DNA of 64,000 nt from Massilia terrae (GTDB lineage Bacteria; Pseudomonadota; Gammaproteobacteria; Burkholderiales; Burkholderiaceae_D): positions 124,001 through 188,000 of the forward strand of contig NZ_JANUGU010000008.1 of assembly GCF_024753145.1 (NCBI RefSeq), given 5' to 3'. Numbering within the stretch: position 1 is the stretch's first letter; each line of letters starts with the position of its first letter. Shown here in pieces: positions 56,671-64,000 of the stretch. The notes beneath the pieces were generated by a model that saw only the letters and a program-made list of their open reading frames with translations, was not told where the DNA came from and searched no databases. A program made the position numbers and the translations under genes.

Positions 56671-58718
56671 GCAGCTACCGCCAGCGCCTGTCGCGCTACT
56701 ACCTGTGGTACACGGCCTGCTTCTTCGCCTTCCTGCTCGCGCTGGCCCTGCTGGAACGCGAAGGCATGCCGCGCCTGTGGATCGGCTACCTGTTCATGTT
56801 CGCCACCATCGCTCTGTACGCGACCATCGGCGTCATCACCCGCACCTCCAACGTCTCCGAGTACTACGTGGCCGGGCGCCGCGTGCCGGCCGTGTTCAAC
56901 GGCATGGCCACCGCCGCCGACTGGATCTCGGCGGCCAGCTTCATCAGCCTGGCCGGCAGCCTGTACCTGCGCGGCTTCGACGGCCTGGCCTATATCATGG
57001 GCTGGACCGGCGGCTACTGCCTGGTGGCGCTGCTGATCGCGCCCTACCTGCGCAAGTTCGCGCAATACACCATCCCCGACTTCCTGGCGGCGCGCTACGG
57101 CGGCGGCGCGGGCGGGCGCGGCGGGCCGGTACGGGTGATGGCGGTCGCCGCCACCATCATCGTGTCCTTCACCTACGTGGTGGCGCAGATCTACGCGGTC
57201 GGCCTGATCGCCTCGCGCTTCACCGGGGTCGACTTTTCGGTCGGGATCTTCCTGGGGCTGGCCAGCATCCTCGTGTGCTCCTTCCTGGGCGGGATGCGCG
57301 CGATCACCTGGACCCAGGTGGCGCAGTACATCATCATCCTGGTCGCCTTCCTGATCCCGACCATGTGGCTGTCGGTGAAGCACGCCGACAACCCGGTGCC
57401 GCAACTGGCCTACGGCTCGGTGCTGCCCAAGCTGGCCCAGCGCGAGCAGCAGCTGGTGCTGGACCCGAGCGAGAACGCGGTGCGCGCCCGTTTCCTCGAA
57501 CGGGCCAACGATTACGCCCAGCGCCTGAAGGGCCTGCCGGCGTCGTGGGAGGCCGGCAAGCGCGAAGCCCAGCGCAAGCTGGATGCGGCGCGCCTGCGCA
57601 ATGCGCCGCTGCCCGAGATCCGCGCCGCCGAGCGCATCCTGTCCGCCTATCCGCGCAGCCCGGACGAGGCGGTGCGCGTGTGGACCGAACAGCGCGCCGC
57701 CAACCTCGCGCGCGCCCAGCCGCCGGAGCCGCACGCGGCGCCCTTCCCCGGCCCCGACCGCGAGGCCTCCGACATCCGCCGCAACAACTTCCTCGCGCTG
57801 GCGCTGTGCCTGATGATGGGCACCGCCGCCCTGCCGCACATCCTGATGCGCGCCTACACCACGCCCTCGGTCAACGAGACCCGGGTGTCGGTGTTCTGGA
57901 CCCTGTTCTTCATCCTGCTGATCTACCTGACGATTCCCGCGCTGGCCGTGCTGGCCAAGTACGACATCTACACCAACCTGGTGGGCAGCCAGTACCAGCA
58001 CCTGCCCTCGTGGATTTCGTACTGGGCCAACGTCGACAAGGTCAACCCGCTGATCAGCGTGACCGACATGAACGGCGACGGCATCGTGCAGCTGGCCGAG
58101 ATCTCGATCGACGGCGACGTGCTGGTGCTGGCCACGCCCGAGATCGGGGGCCTGCCCTACGTGATCTCCGGGCTGGTCGCGGCGGGCGGGCTGGCGGCGG
58201 CGCTGTCGACCGCCGACGGGCTGCTGCTGGCGATCTCCAACGCGCTGTCGCACGACATCTGGTACAAGCTGGTCGACCCCGCCGCCTCGACCCAGAAGCG
58301 GGTGACGATCTCCAAGCTGCTGCTGCTGGCGGTGGCCTTCATCGCGGCCTACGTGGCCTCGCAGAAGCCGGCCGACATCCTGTCGCTGGTGGGCGCGGCC
58401 TTCTCGCTGGCGGCGTCGACCATGTTTCCGGCGCTGGTGCTGGGCGTGTTCTGGAAGCGCGCCAACCACGTCGGCGCGATCGCCGGCATGGCGGTGGGCT
58501 TCGTGGTCTGCATGTACTACATGCTGCACACCAATCCTTCGCTGGGCGGCAACCTGGACGGGGCATGGCTGCACATCGCGCCGATCTCGGCCGGCGTGTT
58601 CGGCGTGCCGGCGGGGCTGCTCACCATCGTGCTGGCCAGCCTGCTCACGGCCGCACCGCACCGCAGCAGCGCCGGGCTGGTCGACTACATCCGTTCACCG
58701 GACCAGCCACCGTATTGA
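56667..58718 (+). CDS. Sodium:solute symporter, large subunit (SSS family)
   Basis: This 683-residue protein has about thirteen membrane helices of SSS type: VSEYYVAGRRVPAVFNGMATAADWISAASFISLAG, TYVVAQIYAVGLIASRFTG, and ALSTADGLLLAISNALSHDI. A long hydrophilic insertion (about 255-370) rich in Arg, Glu and Ala separates the N- and C-terminal halves. A perfect EF-hand-like loop, D467 to E478 (DMNGDGIVQLAE), lies in a soluble segment before GDVLVLATPEIGG. It probably imports a carboxylate such as acetate or propionate with Na+. It is the last gene of the tctDE-like operon. Confidence 0.9.
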   Translation: MSSYRQRLSRYYLWYTACFFAFLLALALLEREGMPRLWIGYLFMFATIALYATIGVITRTSNVSEYYVAGRRVPAVFNGMATAADWISAASFISLAGSLYLRGFDGLAYIMGWTGGYCLVALLIAPYLRKFAQYTIPDFLAARYGGGAGGRGGPVRVMAVAATIIVSFTYVVAQIYAVGLIASRFTGVDFSVGIFLGLASILVCSFLGGMRAITWTQVAQYIIILVAFLIPTMWLSVKHADNPVPQLAYGSVLPKLAQREQQLVLDPSENAVRARFLERANDYAQRLKGLPASWEAGKREAQRKLDAARLRNAPLPEIRAAERILSAYPRSPDEAVRVWTEQRAANLARAQPPEPHAAPFPGPDREASDIRRNNFLALALCLMMGTAALPHILMRAYTTPSVNETRVSVFWTLFFILLIYLTIPALAVLAKYDIYTNLVGSQYQHLPSWISYWANVDKVNPLISVTDMNGDGIVQLAEISIDGDVLVLATPEIGGLPYVISGLVAAGGLAAALSTADGLLLAISNALSHDIWYKLVDPAASTQKRVTISKLLLLAVAFIAAYVASQKPADILSLVGAAFSLAASTMFPALVLGVFWKRANHVGAIAGMAVGFVVCMYYMLHTNPSLGGNLDGAWLHIAPISAGVFGVPAGLLTIVLASLLTAAPHRSSAGLVDYIRSPDQPPY

Positions 58719-58769
58719 CCACGCATTAACGCTGCAATAAGCTTGGAAGCTCTAACAGAGGGGGTGACT

Positions 58770-59984
58770 ATGTCGTCGGGAAAGATCTTGGTGGCACAAG
58801 GGGGCGGGCCGACCGCCGTCATCAACCAGTCGCTGGTGGGCGTTACGCTGGAGGCGCGGCGCTTCCGCAACGTCACCCGCATCTACGGCGCCCTGCACGG
58901 GGTGCGCGGCATCGTCGACGAAGACTTCCTCGATCTCACCCAGGAGACCAGCCACAACCTCGAACTGGTCGCCGCCACGCCCTCCTCGGCGCTCGGGTCC
59001 ACCCGTGACAAGCCGGACATGGCCTACTGCCAGAAGATCTTCGACGTGCTGCGCGCGCACGAGATCGAACACTTCTTCTACATCGGCGGCAACGATTCGG
59101 CCGACACGGTGCGCATCGTCAGCGAGGAAGCGCGCAAGGCCGGCTATCCGCTGCGCTGCATCCATATCCCCAAGACCATCGACAACGACCTGGTCGGCAA
59201 CGACCACACGCCCGGCTTCCCGTCGGCGGCGCGCTTCGTGGCCCAGGCCTTCGCCGGCGCCAACCTCGACAACGCCGCGCTGCCCGGCGTCTATGTCGGC
59301 GTCGTGATGGGACGCCATGCCGGCTTCCTCACGGCCGCCTCGGCGCTGGGCAAGAAGTTCCCGGACGACGGCCCGCACCTGATCTACGTGCCCGAGCGCA
59401 CCTTCGAGCTGGAACGCTTCCTGGCCGACGTGAAGACCATGTACGAGCGCCACGGCCGCTGCGTGATCGCGGTGTCGGAAGGCGTGCACGATGCGTCCGG
59501 CCAGCCGGTCGCCACACTGCTGGCCAAGGAAATCGAGCGCGACCAGCACGGCAATGTGCAGCTGTCCGGCACCGGCGCGCTGGCCGACCTCCTGTGCGAC
59601 GAGATCAAGAGCAAGCTCGGCATCAAGCGGGTGCGCGGCGACACTTTCGGCTACCTGCAGCGCTCCTTCATCGGCTGCGTGTCCGACGTCGACCAGCGCG
59701 AGGCGCGCGAAGTGGGCGAGAAAGCCGTGCAGTACGCGATGTGGGGCGACCGCGACGGCTCGGTGGCGATCAAGCGCACCGGCTTCTATTCGGTCGACTA
59801 CGAGCTGCAGCCCCTCGACCAGGTGGCCGGCAAGACGCGCACGATGGAGGACGAGTTCATCGCACCCTCCGGCACCGACATCACCGACGCCTTCCGGCTG
59901 TACCTGCGGCCGCTGCTGGGATCGGGCATGCCGGATGCGTTCCGGCTGCGGGGAACGACGGTGGGGAAGATCCTCAAGCGCTAA
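58770..59984 (+). CDS. pfp: Pyrophosphate-dependent 6-phosphofructokinase
   Basis: This 404-residue protein opens LVAQGGGPTAVINQSLVG. GGNDS (106-110) and PKTIDNDLVGNDHTPG (K135) are the sites that separate PPi-dependent from ATP-dependent enzymes, where GGDGS and PGTIDND would be expected. It phosphorylates fructose-6-phosphate reversibly, using pyrophosphate. The ATG at 58770 follows GAGGGGGT; a longer ATG at 58743 has no such site. It stands alone, and the lower-GC two-gene cassette converges on its 3' end with an 11-bp overlap. I infer the phosphate donor from motifs, not assay. Confidence 0.88.
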   Translation: MSSGKILVAQGGGPTAVINQSLVGVTLEARRFRNVTRIYGALHGVRGIVDEDFLDLTQETSHNLELVAATPSSALGSTRDKPDMAYCQKIFDVLRAHEIEHFFYIGGNDSADTVRIVSEEARKAGYPLRCIHIPKTIDNDLVGNDHTPGFPSAARFVAQAFAGANLDNAALPGVYVGVVMGRHAGFLTAASALGKKFPDDGPHLIYVPERTFELERFLADVKTMYERHGRCVIAVSEGVHDASGQPVATLLAKEIERDQHGNVQLSGTGALADLLCDEIKSKLGIKRVRGDTFGYLQRSFIGCVSDVDQREAREVGEKAVQYAMWGDRDGSVAIKRTGFYSVDYELQPLDQVAGKTRTMEDEFIAPSGTDITDAFRLYLRPLLGSGMPDAFRLRGTTVGKILKR

Positions 59985-60417
59985 CTGGCACCCGCAGCAA
60001 GGACTCGGCGGCATTCTCTAGCCGCCGAGCATTGCCTGATGCAACATATTCATATTCCCAACGCACCATCGCGAGCATCGCGCACATGAAGCGCGTGAAT
60101 GACGCGTTGACGTTTTCAGAATCGATCCAGAGCTCCAACTCGTCGTCGCGGTTCAGGGTGACGCCGGTAAGACTTGCAAGGTCTCGAATAAATTGAAGCT
60201 GCTCCAGATCATTGAGCCGAATCCCTCGGCAAATGAGCTGCCATGTGACGCCGCCGAGATCGCAGAAACGGAGGCGCCCGTCGATTTCTTCGATATAAAC
60301 CGGAACAGGGTCACTGTCCTCGAGCCTGAACGGCGTGTGAATGGCGATCAGTGTCTTTTCATCGTCGACAAAATCGCAGTCAAGACCAAGCAACTGTTTT
60401 ATATCCAGACTAATCAT
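59974..60417 (-). CDS. DUF1828-like protein of unknown function
   Basis: This 147-residue protein opens MISLDIKQLLGLDCDFVDDEKTLIAIHTPF and continues PVPVYIEEIDGRLRFCDLGGVTWQLICRGI, which fits DUF1828 of phage and accessory-genome proteins as I recall it. There is no catalytic motif I can name. GC is lower than in the flanking core genes. Its 5' end overlaps the stop of the upstream gene by 4 bp, and its 3' end overlaps the pfp stop by 11 bp. The pair has the layout of a small toxin-antitoxin or anti-phage cassette, but that is inference. Confidence 0.6.
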   Translation of the reverse strand: MISLDIKQLLGLDCDFVDDEKTLIAIHTPFRLEDSDPVPVYIEEIDGRLRFCDLGGVTWQLICRGIRLNDLEQLQFIRDLASLTGVTLNRDDELELWIDSENVNASFTRFMCAMLAMVRWEYEYVASGNARRLENAAESLLRVPVSA

Positions 60418-60656
60418 CGTTTCCTCGCGAAGAGCTTGACCGGATCCCCAGGAGCCGGTCGGAACGAGAGATTCATTCGACTACAAAAGTACTCAAGCAG
60501 TTCATTGAAAGGAGCTCTGTCCAGCGATTCTGGCACATCGGCACGCTTGCCTATGAAGTGCTCGTGCGAACGGTAGTGCACGTCGTTCGGCGGCTCCGGA
60601 CCTTGGTTGACAGCTAGCTGGAACAATCGTTCAGCCTCGGGTGCGGCATGTTGCAT
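60414..60656 (-). CDS. Small protein of unknown function, upstream partner of the DUF1828-like gene
   Basis: About 80 residues (MQHAAPEAERLFQLAVNQG at the start, ending DPVKLFARKR), hydrophilic, with no membrane segment and no domain I recognise. It lies directly after the purM terminator, so it needs its own promoter or read-through. ATG 60656 is the first reasonable start; a frame to 60686 reads into the terminator hairpin. It is translationally coupled to the DUF1828-like gene by an ATGA overlap. GC is below that of neighbours. Confidence 0.5.
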   Translation of the reverse strand: MQHAAPEAERLFQLAVNQGPEPPNDVHYRSHEHFIGKRADVPESLDRAPFNELLEYFCSRMNLSFRPAPGDPVKLFARKR

Positions 60657-60671
60657 CAAAGTGAACACAAC

Positions 60672-60698
60672 AAAAAAGGGCGCCACACGGGCGCCCTT
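60672..60698 (-). terminator. Terminator after purM
   Basis: AAGGGCGCC (60676-60684) and GGCGCCCTT (60690-60698) pair across a 5-base loop. On the minus strand TTTTTTG follows. It separates purM from the cassette downstream. Confidence 0.92.
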
Positions 60699-60718
60699 CC
60701 GGAATCAAAAGAGAACGA

Positions 60719-61762
<1,044 letters not shown>

Positions 61763-61877
61763 GGTAATTGGCAGCGGAGGCGGTAAAATAGAAAGCGAAA
61801 TGCCAGGACGGCTAGTCCGCTATTCTAGCAAAAAGCGCCTGTCCCCTCCCCGCCCGCCAATCAGAACAATAATTAGA

Positions 61878-62960
61878 ATGCCCTTTTTCCTGACGCCGGA
61901 ACAAAAACAGGCCACTTTCTGGTGGCTCCTCTGGCTGGCTTTCGCTGCCCTGCTCTACCTGCTGGGCCCGGTCCTGACGCCCTTCATCGCGGCCGCCATC
62001 CTCGCCTACGTCCTGAACGGGCCGGTCGACCGCCTGTGCCGCCTGCGCATCCGGCGCTGGCCGGTGCCGCGCGCGCTGGCGGTGCTGCTGGTGATGCTGC
62101 TGTTCGCGGCCCTGTTCGGGGCGCTGGCCCTGACCGTGGTGCCGGTGCTGGACAAGGAAATCCCCTTGCTGGTGGCCCAGCTGCCGGCCTTCCTGGTCAA
62201 GCTCGACGCCCTGTTGTCGCCGCGCCTGGCACAGCTGGGCATCCACGTCCGGCTCGATGGCGGCGGCATCAAGGACTTGCTAACCCAACAAGTCGCGGGC
62301 GGCGGCGACGCCCTGTGGGGCCAGCTGCTGGCGGGCGCCCGCATCGGCGGCAGCGCCCTGCTCGGCTGGGCGGCGACGCTGGCGCTGGTGCCGGTGGTGC
62401 TGTTCTACCTGCTGCTGGACTGGCACGCGCTGCTGGCCCAGGTGCAGGGCGCGATCCCGCGCCGCTGGGTCGGCGCCACCACCGGCATGGCGCGCGAGGT
62501 CGATGCCCTGCTGGGCCAGTATCTGCGCGGCCAGCTGCTGGTGATGTTCGTGCTGGCGGTGTATTACTCGGCGGCGCTGGCCGGGGCCGGCTTCGACGTC
62601 GCGCTGCCGGTCGGCATCCTGACCGGGCTGCTGGTGTTCATCCCCTACCTCGGCTTCGGCCTGGGCCTGGCGCTGGCCCTGATCGCGGCGGTGCTGCAGT
62701 TCAATGGCCTGACCGGCCTGGCCTATGTGGCCGTAATCTACGGCGCCGGCCAGGTGCTCGAAGGCTTCTTCCTGACCCCGCGCCTGGTGGGTGAACGGAT
62801 CGGCATGAATCCGCTGGCGGTGATCTTCGCCCTGCTCGCCTTCGGCCAGCTGTTCGGCTTCGCCGGCGTGCTGCTGGCGCTGCCGGCATCGGCGGTCCTG
62901 ATGGTCGCGTTCCGCCACCTGCGGCGCCACTATCTGCGCAGCACCTTCTATAATGCCTGA
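61878..62960 (+). CDS. AI-2E family transporter (PerM-like membrane protein)
   Basis: This 360-residue protein has about eight membrane helices in the AI-2E exporter pattern: LLGPVLTPFIAAAILAYVLNGPVD, and GQYLRGQLLVMFVLAVYYSAAL. The family block GILTGLLVFIPYLGFGLGLALALIAA is also present. A role in autoinducer or proton-coupled export is known for some members, but most are uncharacterised. ATG 61878 gives the usual short N-terminus; a longer frame to 61746 adds unrelated residues. It often sits next to purM and hda in betaproteobacteria, as here. Confidence 0.9.
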   Translation: MPFFLTPEQKQATFWWLLWLAFAALLYLLGPVLTPFIAAAILAYVLNGPVDRLCRLRIRRWPVPRALAVLLVMLLFAALFGALALTVVPVLDKEIPLLVAQLPAFLVKLDALLSPRLAQLGIHVRLDGGGIKDLLTQQVAGGGDALWGQLLAGARIGGSALLGWAATLALVPVVLFYLLLDWHALLAQVQGAIPRRWVGATTGMAREVDALLGQYLRGQLLVMFVLAVYYSAALAGAGFDVALPVGILTGLLVFIPYLGFGLGLALALIAAVLQFNGLTGLAYVAVIYGAGQVLEGFFLTPRLVGERIGMNPLAVIFALLAFGQLFGFAGVLLALPASAVLMVAFRHLRRHYLRSTFYNA

Positions 62961-62994
62961 TGTATATGATTTTTTTAGTAGTGGGAACATCGGC

Positions 62995-63696
62995 ATGAAA
63001 CAACTGGTGCTCGACCTGGGCGCGGAACCGGCACACAGCCTCGAGACCTTCCAGGTCGGCGAGAATGCCGAGCTCGCGTACATGATGCACCTGTTCGCCG
63101 AGCGGACCTCGCGCGAGCATTTCGCCTACCTGTGGGGCGAGACCGGGGCCGGCAAGACCCACCTGCTGCAGGCGCTGGCCGCGACCCCGGCCTCGCGCTA
63201 CATCGCGCACGACGCGCCGGCCGCCGACTTCACCCACAGTCCGGACACCACGCTGTACCTGCTGGACGACTGCAACCTGCTGTCGGCGCAGCGCCAGATC
63301 GACGCCTTCGCCCTGTTCAACCAGATCCGCGAGCACGGCGCCTACCTGGTTTCGACCGGGCCGGTGCCGCCCGGCGTGCTGCACGTGCGCGAGGACCTGC
63401 GCACCCGCATGGGCTGGGGCCTGGTGTACCAGGTGCAGGGCCTGTCGGACGACCAGAAGATCGCCGCCCTGACCACCGCCGCCGAGGCCCGCGGTTTGAC
63501 CTTGTCGGCCAGCGTGTTACCCTATTTGCTGTCCCATTTCAAGCGCGACATGCGCTCCCTGTCGACGATGCTCGATGCACTCGATCAGTATTCCCTCGAG
63601 ACCCAGCGGCCGGTCACGCTGCCGCTGCTGCGCGACCTGTTGCTTCAAGGGAACCCGACGCCACCCGCGAATTTAGCTGCGGACCCCAAGGAATGA
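62995..63696 (+). CDS. hda: DnaA regulatory inactivator Hda
   Basis: This 233-residue AAA+ protein has an N-terminal clamp-binding peptide QLVLDL (residues 3-8) and Walker A GETGAGKT (48-55). DDCN replaces the usual Walker B DE, and an arginine-finger region and sensor 2 are also present. With the sliding clamp it stimulates ATP hydrolysis by DnaA, limiting re-initiation. The ATG 62995 places the clamp motif at the very start; a frame to 62953 would bury it. The stop overlaps the next gene's ATG (ATGA). Confidence 0.92.
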   Translation: MKQLVLDLGAEPAHSLETFQVGENAELAYMMHLFAERTSREHFAYLWGETGAGKTHLLQALAATPASRYIAHDAPAADFTHSPDTTLYLLDDCNLLSAQRQIDAFALFNQIREHGAYLVSTGPVPPGVLHVREDLRTRMGWGLVYQVQGLSDDQKIAALTTAAEARGLTLSASVLPYLLSHFKRDMRSLSTMLDALDQYSLETQRPVTLPLLRDLLLQGNPTPPANLAADPKE

Positions 63697-64000
63697 AAAA
63701 ACTCGCCCTGTTTGACCTCGACCACACCCTGCTGCCGATCGATTCGGATTACGAATGGGGCCAGTTCCTGGTGCGCACCGGCGCGGTCGATGCCGCCGAA
63801 TACCAGCGCCGCAACGACCAGTTCTTCGCGCAGTACCAGGCCGGCACCCTCGACCCGGTCGAGTACCTCGAATTCGCGCTCGGCACGCTGGCGCGCTTCC
63901 CGCGCCGCGAGCTGGACGCGATGCACCGGCAGTACATGGCCGAGGTGGTCCATCCCGCCATCCGGCCCAAGGCGGTGGAGCTGGTGCAGCGCCACCTCGA
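63693..64000 (+). CDS. HAD family hydrolase, SerB-like (partial, C-terminus off the window)
   Basis: The first 102 residues are visible. HAD motif I is FDLDHTLLP, followed by a helical cap region (YEWGQFLVRTGAVDAAEYQRRN) and MHRQYMAEVVHPAIRPKAVELVQRHL. It matches the HAD-IB phosphatases related to phosphoserine phosphatase, which dephosphorylate small metabolites. It overlaps hda by 4 bp and would be read from the same transcript. Motifs II and III lie beyond base 64000. Confidence 0.82.
   Translation, partial: MKKLALFDLDHTLLPIDSDYEWGQFLVRTGAVDAAEYQRRNDQFFAQYQAGTLDPVEYLEFALGTLARFPRRELDAMHRQYMAEVVHPAIRPKAVELVQRHL

Noticed and set aside
56607..58661. Minus-strand open frame opposite the symporter
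   Set aside because: It is Arg/His/Gln-rich and lacks membrane helices. The opposite strand encodes a full SSS transporter.

Overview
The window is a chromosomal segment of a high-GC betaproteobacterium. I place it in the Oxalobacteraceae, close to Massilia/Telluria/Duganella. The basis is gene order (pgk-pyk-fba-purC-purE-purK-Sua5, recA-recX, a PPi-type phosphofructokinase), protein sequences of betaproteobacterial type, and several copies of a short palindromic intergenic repeat. I see no rRNA, tRNA, CRISPR array, insertion sequence or prophage. Most of the window is ordinary core genome, with a few islands of lower GC or unusual architecture.

Left part (1-20 kb). A two-gene signalling operon on the minus strand (hybrid histidine kinase, then REC-PAS-GGDEF-EAL protein, cut by the window edge) faces a plus-strand run: PncC amidase, a secreted metallophosphoesterase, a pair resembling IncP plasmid TraL/TraM, a two-domain M16 protease, and a secreted DUF2264 protein with a purple-acid-phosphatase-like enzyme. 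A MocR regulator is divergent from an EamA exporter. A low-GC APC permease follows. Then comes an ArsR-CDF metal efflux operon with a perfect palindromic operator, followed by cysK, an FKBP isomerase and tcdA on the minus strand.

Middle (20-42 kb). A hemerythrin-PdxH fusion gene is followed by cfa, msrA, a flavin reductase, gcdH, ompW and two secreted lipoprotein hydrolases. Next is a long minus-strand block from pgk, pyk and fba (lower glycolysis) to purC, purE, purK (purine synthesis) and a Sua5-type tRNA t6A enzyme, several with 4-bp stop/start overlaps. AzlCD amino acid export, a small zinc-finger protein, a YheT-like hydrolase, an M48 metalloprotease with TPR-like tail and moaC complete the block.

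Right part (42-64 kb). A beta-helix lipoprotein, a cupin and an S9 peptidase precede a pilin region. There a type IV pilin gene has a sigma-54 promoter and TGTC-rich upstream boxes, and lies beside an O-antigen-ligase-like membrane protein that may glycosylate it. Then come sucCD, DUF2889, recA-recX under a LexA box, and a TctDE-like two-component system in one operon with a two-subunit sodium:solute symporter. PPi-phosphofructokinase, a small low-GC two-gene cassette of unknown function, purM, an AI-2E-family membrane protein, hda and a truncated HAD phosphatase end the window.

The items most worth a second look are the hemerythrin-PdxH fusion, the orphan TraL/TraM-like pair, the pilin with its candidate ligase and sigma-54 control, the DUF1828-like cassette beside purM, and the EF-hand-like loop in the symporter.
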